From: an uncultured Bacilli bacterium
Lineage (GTDB): Bacteria; Bacillota_I; Bacilli_A; RF39; UBA660
NCBI GenBank assembly: GCA_934129885.1
Contig: CAKOWU010000008.1
Coordinates: 28,879-92,878 of the forward strand
Direction of reading: 5' to 3'
DNA: 64,000 nucleotides
Shown: positions 58,767-64,000 of the stretch, in pieces
How the letters are laid out: the number at the start of each line of letters is the position of its first letter
Position numbering within the stretch: the stretch's first letter is position 1
Program-made: the position numbers and the translations under genes
Notes under the pieces: generated by a model
What the model saw: the letters and a program-made list of their open reading frames with translations, nothing else
Told to the model about the DNA's origin: nothing
The model's database searches: none

Positions 58767-60935
58767 TTATCCCTCCTCGTTATATTTTTCTGATAATGTT
58801 ATTGTTATTTTGCCATTTACTTCAGTACCTGCGGCGATACTTTGAGCAGTAACATAGCCATAGCCATTTATTTCATAATCATAATTTAACTCTTTCATTA
58901 GATATATTGCTTCTGCTCTTGAGTAACCTGTAATATCTGGCATAATATTCTTACTACCATTTGTGATTAAAATAACTCTATCACTTGGTATCACGTCTTC
59001 CCCTTTGGCTGGGTACTGACTTATTACTTTATCCCCATCACCAATTACGGTAGGGTTTATAGAAGAGTTTGTTAAAGATGCTTTAACGTCTTCTACTTTT
59101 TTATTTATATACGAATTCAAAGTTACTTTTGAAGTGTTAGATGTTTTAGTGCCTTCTGTGAACATGTTTTTATATTTAGCAATGTTCTTCATTAGGTTAA
59201 CAGTAGCCTCACTTATACCATTAGATGTTCCAACGTTAGGTCTTTTAATAGCGGCATATATTATAATTTCTGGGTTATCTTTAGGATACATACCCGCGAA
59301 TGAATAAATATAAGCATTATCGCCTTTTAAATAGCCACCTTTAGATGAGGCTATTTGGGCAGTACCAGTTTTACCGATAACGTCAAAGCCATCTATTCTA
59401 TATTTTTTACCAGTCGCTAGTGGGTCATCACTATTTACTACGTTATACATAAGGTCTTTTATTTTTGAAACAGTAGTAGCACTGATGACAGTATCAGACT
59501 CTTCTATTTTTCTTTTATAGGTTGTTTTTCCGGTATTAGGGTTTACTATTTTCTTAACAACATGGGGCGTTAAGTATTTACCATTATTAGATATTATTGT
59601 AAGAGCCTGTAGTTGCTGAATTACTGTGGTTGTTATACCCTGCCCAAAACCAGCGTTGGCGACTTCAACGGGGTATTTAAACCCTAGACTTCCTGCGGAC
59701 TCTCTTGCGATATCTACACCGGTAGTTTTACCAAAGCCATATTTATTAAAGCAGTCTTTGAGATCGTTTTTGTCTATAAACTTTCCTATCATATTAGTAA
59801 CACCAACGTTACTAGAGTATTCATAACCTTTATCAAAAGTTATTGTGCCAAAACCTGTAACATTCCAGTCTTTTATAGTAGCGTCCTCTACGGTAATACT
59901 ACCAGATTCGAAAGTATCATCTCCCTTATAGGTGCCTTTTTCTATAGCACACATATAAGTATATGTTTTCATGGTACTTCCAGGTTCAAAAGCCGTTGTT
60001 ACAAGAAGGTTTTCATAGTTAGATACATTTCTTGTATTAGGGTTAAAAGAAGGGCTTGAACTACTTGCTAGAATATCTCCTGTTTTAGCGTCCATAACTG
60101 TTAGAATGGCAAACTCTGGACTATATTCGTTTTCTATTTTCTTTATTTCTGTTTCGGTAAATCTTTGAATACTTGAATCAATAGTTAGATAAATGTTACT
60201 GCCATCAAGAGCCTTAACCGTTGTTTCGGCAGTATCAGGTATTTTGTAGCCTAGTCTATCCTGCTGGTAACTGGTATAGCCATCAGTACCTCTTAAAGTT
60301 TCATCAAATTTGGCTTCAATACCAAGTTCTCCAACAATAGTTTTTGTGGCTTTACCGCTAGTGTCTGTGGCTTCATTTGTTTTAGCATATCCTAAAATAT
60401 AAGATGCAAAGTCGCCATTAGGGTAATATCTTTTATATTCTTCTTCAAAGTCAATTCCTGGGAGATTGGCTTTATCTATTTCACTTTTCTTTAGTTCACT
60501 AATATTTTTACCCATAGTACCTAGTTCTATTTGATACTTATTACCTTCTTTTCCTTTGTTAATTCTAGATTTTATCTCATCAGCATTTACTTCTAGTATA
60601 CTAGCAAGCGTATTTGCGGTAGTATCTACGTCTTTAACGTAATCTATTGTTTTACCTTTTTTTCTAGAACTATCTAGGTATAATATTAAGGTATATGATG
60701 TAACGTTATGTGCTAAAATATTTCCAGTAGCATCATAAATAGTTCCTCTTTTAGCATATAATGTTTTAGAAATGGTATTTCTGTTTTCAGCAAACTTTTG
60801 AATGTTATGACCATTTACGGTGGCAGAAAGTGCTAAATAACAATATCTACCAAACAATACTAAAATGCATAAGAAAAAAAACAAAAACATCTTAATAGGA
60901 AATTTCCAATTATGATTCTTTTGTTTATTTCTCAT
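58767..60935 (-). CDS. class B penicillin-binding protein with two PASTA domains (FtsI/SpoVD type)
   Basis: A 722-residue transpeptidase. A short cytoplasmic part, one membrane helix (about 14-36), the dimerisation domain (RGTIYDATGNILAHN, RYYPNGDFASYILGY) and the transpeptidase domain with FEPGSTMK (catalytic Ser), YSSNVG and GKTGTA. Two PASTA domains follow (SYINKKVEDVKASL..., MPDITGYSRAEAIYLMKEL). The set resembles SpoVD or PBP2x; which cannot be told. The ATG at 60935 follows AGAGGTGG; a GTG three codons earlier lies in that site. It cross-links septal peptidoglycan. Confidence 0.93.
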   Translation of the reverse strand: MRNKQKNHNWKFPIKMFLFFFLCILVLFGRYCYLALSATVNGHNIQKFAENRNTISKTLYAKRGTIYDATGNILAHNVTSYTLILYLDSSRKKGKTIDYVKDVDTTANTLASILEVNADEIKSRINKGKEGNKYQIELGTMGKNISELKKSEIDKANLPGIDFEEEYKRYYPNGDFASYILGYAKTNEATDTSGKATKTIVGELGIEAKFDETLRGTDGYTSYQQDRLGYKIPDTAETTVKALDGSNIYLTIDSSIQRFTETEIKKIENEYSPEFAILTVMDAKTGDILASSSSPSFNPNTRNVSNYENLLVTTAFEPGSTMKTYTYMCAIEKGTYKGDDTFESGSITVEDATIKDWNVTGFGTITFDKGYEYSSNVGVTNMIGKFIDKNDLKDCFNKYGFGKTTGVDIARESAGSLGFKYPVEVANAGFGQGITTTVIQQLQALTIISNNGKYLTPHVVKKIVNPNTGKTTYKRKIEESDTVISATTVSKIKDLMYNVVNSDDPLATGKKYRIDGFDVIGKTGTAQIASSKGGYLKGDNAYIYSFAGMYPKDNPEIIIYAAIKRPNVGTSNGISEATVNLMKNIAKYKNMFTEGTKTSNTSKVTLNSYINKKVEDVKASLTNSSINPTVIGDGDKVISQYPAKGEDVIPSDRVILITNGSKNIMPDITGYSRAEAIYLMKELNYDYEINGYGYVTAQSIAAGTEVNGKITITLSEKYNEEG

Positions 60936-60946
60936 TATTTCCACCT

Positions 60947-61252
60947 CTAATCATTATCATTAACAACTATGATATTGTCATTATTATAAGCAAGACCCAT
61001 CTCCCCTACGACATCTTTAACATTTTCAAATGAAGTAAGTTCATTTACTTTCATTGTTAAACTCTCTTTATTCTTTTCCTCTGCTTCTATCTTATAGTTA
61101 TATTCTTCAATACTTATCTTAAGTTCACTGATAGAGGCACCGCAAAAGGTTTTTACGCCAAGAGAAAATACAAATGCCAGTATTGTTACTGTGTAAAGCA
61201 TTCTCTCTCCTCTAGTAATTTTAGGGTTCTTTTTTACTTTCCTTTTGCTCAT
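60947..61252 (-). CDS. ftsL: cell division protein FtsL
   Basis: A 101-residue bitopic protein: a basic cytoplasmic tail (MSKRKVKKNPKITRGERM), one membrane helix (about 19-38) and an extracellular coiled coil (ISELKISIEEYNYKIEAEEKNKESL). Size, topology and place between rsmH and the PBP identify FtsL, which helps recruit the divisome synthase. It ends 12 bases before the PBP start. Confidence 0.88.
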   Translation of the reverse strand: MSKRKVKKNPKITRGERMLYTVTILAFVFSLGVKTFCGASISELKISIEEYNYKIEAEEKNKESLTMKVNELTSFENVKDVVGEMGLAYNNDNIIVVNDND

Positions 61253-61255
61253 ATT

Positions 61256-62167
61256 TTAGCCTCTTTCTATTACTCTAAGCCTACTGCTACGTGACCTAGG
61301 ATTTTCTTTTACCTCTTCTTTGGAAGGTGTGATATTTGCGATAAGTTTATATTTAGGTTGATATTCTATCGGAACAATCGGAAGTTTTTTCAGCTCAGGG
61401 GGCAGAGAAGAAACTTCATTAAATATCTTTTTACAAATTTTATCTTCTAGTGAATGAAAGGTAATAACGCATATTCTGCCACCTGGCTTTAATAAAGTAA
61501 GTGCATCATGCAAAGCTTTTTTAAAGACTTCTAATTCGTCATTAACCTCAATTCTAATTGCTTGAAACACTTTTCTAGCTGGATGCGTCTGGTTACGATA
61601 TTTTTCTGGAACGCTAGACTTTATAATATCCGCAAGTTCTATGGTTGTTTCGATAGGCTTATTTTCTCTATATTTTACAATAGCTTTTGCAATAGATGTA
61701 GAATATTTTTCTTCGCCATATTTATAAAATATTTCTATAAGTTTTTCTTTTGGATAATTATTTACTACATCATAAGCACTTTTTTCAGCATCTCTATTCA
61801 TACGCATATCAAGATGTGCATCTTTATGAAAACTAAAGCCTCTATCTGCGTTATCTAATTGCGGTGAAGAGACGCCAAGGTCAAATAGTATTGCATCTAC
61901 TTTTACGCCTCTATCATCCATACATTTTTTTATGTTTTTAAAATTAGTATTAATTATTTCATAATTACTATTTATGGCGTCTAGTCTTTCTTGTGCAAAT
62001 TTTATGGCTTCTTTGTCTTGATCGAAAGCGTATAAAAAGCCAGCAGGAATTTTAGATAGTACGGCGCTACTGTGGCCACCATATCCTAAGGTACAATCGA
62101 TAACAATGGAATTTTCTTTTAGGTTGAGATAGTTAATGGTTTCATTTAACAACACACTCTTATGCAT
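61256..62167 (-). CDS. rsmH: 16S rRNA m4C1402 methyltransferase RsmH
   Basis: A 303-residue SAM-dependent methyltransferase of the ribosomal decoding site. Motifs: MHKSVLLNETINYL, the SAM-binding IDCTLGYGGHSSAVL, ILFDLGVSSPQLDNADRGFSF and GGRICVITFHSLEDKICK, ending PRSRSSRLRVIERG. It overlaps the mraZ stop by 8 bases and is followed by ftsL, the usual dcw order. Confidence 0.98.
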   Translation of the reverse strand: MHKSVLLNETINYLNLKENSIVIDCTLGYGGHSSAVLSKIPAGFLYAFDQDKEAIKFAQERLDAINSNYEIINTNFKNIKKCMDDRGVKVDAILFDLGVSSPQLDNADRGFSFHKDAHLDMRMNRDAEKSAYDVVNNYPKEKLIEIFYKYGEEKYSTSIAKAIVKYRENKPIETTIELADIIKSSVPEKYRNQTHPARKVFQAIRIEVNDELEVFKKALHDALTLLKPGGRICVITFHSLEDKICKKIFNEVSSLPPELKKLPIVPIEYQPKYKLIANITPSKEEVKENPRSRSSRLRVIERG

Positions 62168-62591
62168 TTAAACTACTAAACAGTTTATCAGTAATATCTG
62201 ATAAGCCTTCCTCGTTTTCGTCCATAAAATTGTTCCATTTACTATCATCCCAAATCTCAAGTCTGTTACCGACACCGATAATAACGCAGTCCTTTGTAAG
62301 TGATGCGTATTTTATTAGTGTTTGTGATATATTTACTCTTCCTTGTTTATCAAATGAAGCCTCTATCGCACCGGAGAGGAAGAAACGCATAAAGTTACGG
62401 GTATCTTTTATATTAGGTAAATTTTGATATTTTGCAATTATGTTTTCCCAAATATCTTTCTTGTATACAAATAAACATCCGTCTAATCCTCTAGTAACAA
62501 TAAAGTTTTCACCAAGTTCATACCTAATTTTAGAAGGTATTGTAAGTCTTCCTTTATCATCAATAGAGTGATGATATTCTCCCATAAACAT
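62160..62591 (-). CDS. mraZ: transcriptional regulator MraZ
   Basis: A 143-residue SpoVT/AbrB-like regulator of the dcw cluster. The start MFMGEYHHSIDDKGRLTIPSK and the repeated DKQGRVNISQTL element are characteristic. The start is placed at the ATG at 62591 (MFMGEY); an upstream open frame from 62624 would run through the regulatory repeats. It probably binds its own promoter at the AAAGTGG repeats (62598-62617) and represses or activates the cluster. Confidence 0.96.
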   Translation of the reverse strand: MFMGEYHHSIDDKGRLTIPSKIRYELGENFIVTRGLDGCLFVYKKDIWENIIAKYQNLPNIKDTRNFMRFFLSGAIEASFDKQGRVNISQTLIKYASLTKDCVIIGVGNRLEIWDDSKWNNFMDENEEGLSDITDKLFSSLNA

Positions 62592-62597
62592 GTGCGT

Positions 62598-62617
62598 CAC
62601 CCACTTTCCCCCACTTT
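62598..62617 (-). promoter_or_regulatory. tandem AAAGTGGGNG repeats, candidate MraZ boxes
   Basis: Minus strand AAAGTGGGGG and AAAGTGGGTG in tandem, spaced exactly 10 bases, between the promoter and mraZ. Repeats with AAAGTG or TGGG cores spaced 10 bases are known MraZ sites in bacteria and mollicutes. Confidence 0.7.
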
Positions 62618-62636
62618 TATACACTTCATACCATAT

Positions 62637-62665
62637 ATAATACTATTTAAGGCTTATTTTGTAAA
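62637..62665 (-). promoter_or_regulatory. promoter of the mraZ (dcw) operon
   Basis: Minus strand TTTACA (62665-62660), 17 bases, TATTAT (62642-62637), upstream of the MraZ-box repeats. Confidence 0.75.
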
Positions 62666-63140
62666 TAGGTTTTACTTTTTTTCATCAAAACTTTACAAAT
62701 AAACGTATATAAATGTACTAAAAAACTATACTAATGCAGTGTTAATATAGTCATAGGGTTATAAGGCAGATTCTATGCGTGAACAAATCACTTATAATAA
62801 TGGAATATACGAATCACTAGATGTTCCAGTTCCTAATAAAGATATGTCAGAGTTGAAATTCCGCCATCATCATATATTATAATTATAACAATCCTTCGAA
62901 CGCTATCATTTCTTACTGGAGTTTTTATTTTCTGATATGTTTCGATATGATTATTAGATGCACAGGTACGTGTTTCTTTACTAGAACATTGATTTTCCCA
63001 TTTTTTAAGTAATGAATTATGGCATTCGACACTAAGCGATGTATTTGTATATGTTGATATTCTGGCGCTAGGATAGATATTAGGACACAAAAATTTACAC
63101 ACTGCGATATAATACGAAGCATGTGAAAATGAGGTACCCT
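62666..63140. other. gene-free stretch holding degenerate element copy 2
   Basis: About 475 bases. 62759-62840 matches the element at 45901 (see that entry). Short frames on the minus strand (62833-63122) have no ribosome-binding sites and read like noise. No gene is supported. Confidence 0.5.
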
Positions 63141-63804
63141 ATGGTGAGAACATATAAGACATATGATGAGGATTATAAAAAAAATATAGTTAAAAGTTCA
63201 ACTTACTATGGTATAGACAAAAAAAATAAGCAAACACATTATACCAATTTTTAAAGAGTGTACACTTGACTCAATAGAAATTTCTCTGATTAACAATTGG
63301 AGGAAAAGCATTGAAAACATAAATGGTGCAGATACACATAAAAATCAAATAATTGGTTATATGCAAGAAATTTTAAAGTATGCTGTAAATAACTATAATC
63401 TTGACAACAAAATAGCAAGCAAACTCCAAAAACAAGTAATTCTAATAGAATTGTAGAAATTAGACGATAATCTTACAATTTTTCTTAAAAAAGCATCTAA
63501 AACATGAAAAAATATATATAATTTTAATAATGATATGTTTATATTTGGAAATATCCACTATATTCCATCAACTACATTCAGAAGAAACTTAAATTATTAT
63601 ATAGACATCGCTAAAGTAAAAAAAATAACGCCTCATGGTTTTAGACATTCTCACGCTTCTCTACTAATTAATTTAGGGTGTGATTCAAGAGATGTTGCGG
63701 AACGACTAGGTGATACTGTCCAAATGATAGAAAAGACTTATTACCATATGTTCCCTGAAAAGAAAAAAACAACCGTTAAGTTGCTAAATTCATTAAAAAA
63801 ATAA
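63141..63804 (+). pseudogene. tyrosine integrase remnant
   Basis: Fragments of one phage-type integrase in several frames. 63141-63254 gives MVRTYKTYDEDYKKNIVKSS.., possibly the start. About 63266-63457 gives INNWRKSIENINGADTHKN.. and MQEILKYAVNNYNLDN.., a core-binding (SAM-like) domain. 63535-63804 gives the catalytic end with THP-like ITPHGFRHSHASLLINLG (HxxR), LGDTVQMIEKTYYHMFPEK (with the Tyr). Stops and a missing middle (no first catalytic Arg) show it is dead. It may mark an old mobile element edge. Confidence 0.7.
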
Positions 63805-64000
63805 GTAAAATTGCAACCTAAATGCAACCCAAAAAATAAAGTCCTTATAAAATAAGGGTAAAATAACATATGGAGCCCTTAAGGTTCTGGTAAAACAACC
63901 ATTAAAAGCAACAATTTATAGGTAGTAATAACTACTAACTAAAATTAGTATAACATGATTTCAGTAAAATTAACCAACATTTTAATATTTTAAGTAAATA
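63805..64000. other. sequence after the integrase remnant
   Basis: AT-rich, no supported gene. TGCAACCTAAATGCAACCC (63811-63830) follows the integrase remnant at once and could lie near an attachment site, but no second att copy is in the window. Confidence 0.3.

Noticed and set aside
62833..63122. Two overlapping minus-strand open frames of 65 and 89 codons
   Set aside because: No ribosome-binding site, odd composition and location inside degraded element sequence.

Overview
The window is AT-rich DNA with short gaps, strong AGGAGG-type ribosome-binding sites and Rho-independent terminators. TGA is used as a stop, for example at 1819-1821. Gene content points to a low-GC Bacillota (class Bacilli or a relative) that makes or once made endospores: spoVAC-spoVAD-spoVAE, a SigF/SigG-type sigma factor, a SpoIIAA-like STAS protein, an SspI-type small acid-soluble spore protein, HrcA/CIRCE heat-shock control, a proline T-box and an mraZ-led division cluster. 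An uncultivated gut Bacilli lineage is likely, but the taxon cannot be proved from this window.

Layout. 1-5.6 kb: the end of a conjugation-type (type IV) secretion operon on the minus strand, cut by the left edge. 5.7-12.1 kb: a CIRCE-controlled hrcA-grpE-dnaK-pepF-dnaJ operon. 12.2-18 kb: a glycosyltransferase, spoVA genes, a prepilin-like protein and an operon of membrane-anchored protein, SpoIIAA-like protein and sporulation sigma, with no spoIIAB. 18.1-22.4 kb: yebC, rnc, tRNA-Ser and a two-component system. 22.4-31.7 kb: metabolic or repair genes, several of which keep an open frame but lack canonical catalytic residues (pyrimidine-nucleoside phosphorylase, MsrAB, GH31, pyruvate kinase); a candidate type I toxin-antitoxin locus (24.57-24.89 kb) and tRNA-Lys lie between them. 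31.7-39.5 kb: obg, rnhB, two flavoproteins and an RNase J homologue with altered metal ligands. 39.6-42.2 kb: a scrambled patch with two broken BspA-like leucine-rich-repeat genes and an Rpn-type nuclease/transposase. 42.2-45.4 kb: an LTA-synthase-family gene with two small membrane proteins. 45.6-51.3 kb: a coat-like small protein, lemA, sspI, dnaE, rpmB, a metal-ABC lipoprotein lacking its histidines, and yidD. 51.4-58.8 kb: T-box-controlled proS, mtaB, an orphan amidoligase and a 3-hydroxyacyl-CoA dehydrogenase. 58.8-62.7 kb: the dcw start (mraZ-rsmH-ftsL-pbp) read toward the left. 62.7-64 kb: a degenerate repeat and a broken tyrosine integrase.

Most genes lie on the minus strand. Plus-strand items are few: tRNA-Ser, the toxin-like peptide, the coat-like protein, sspI, rpmB and the integrase remnant.

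The signals most worth following are: the type I toxin-antitoxin candidate, whose promoter, 5'-to-3' pairing, terminator and convergent antisense promoter are all visible; the sigma operon without spoIIAB, in which the SpoIIAA phosphorylation-site serine is Asp; and the number of full-length enzyme homologues without their active-site residues. All identifications come from reading motifs by eye. No database search was run.
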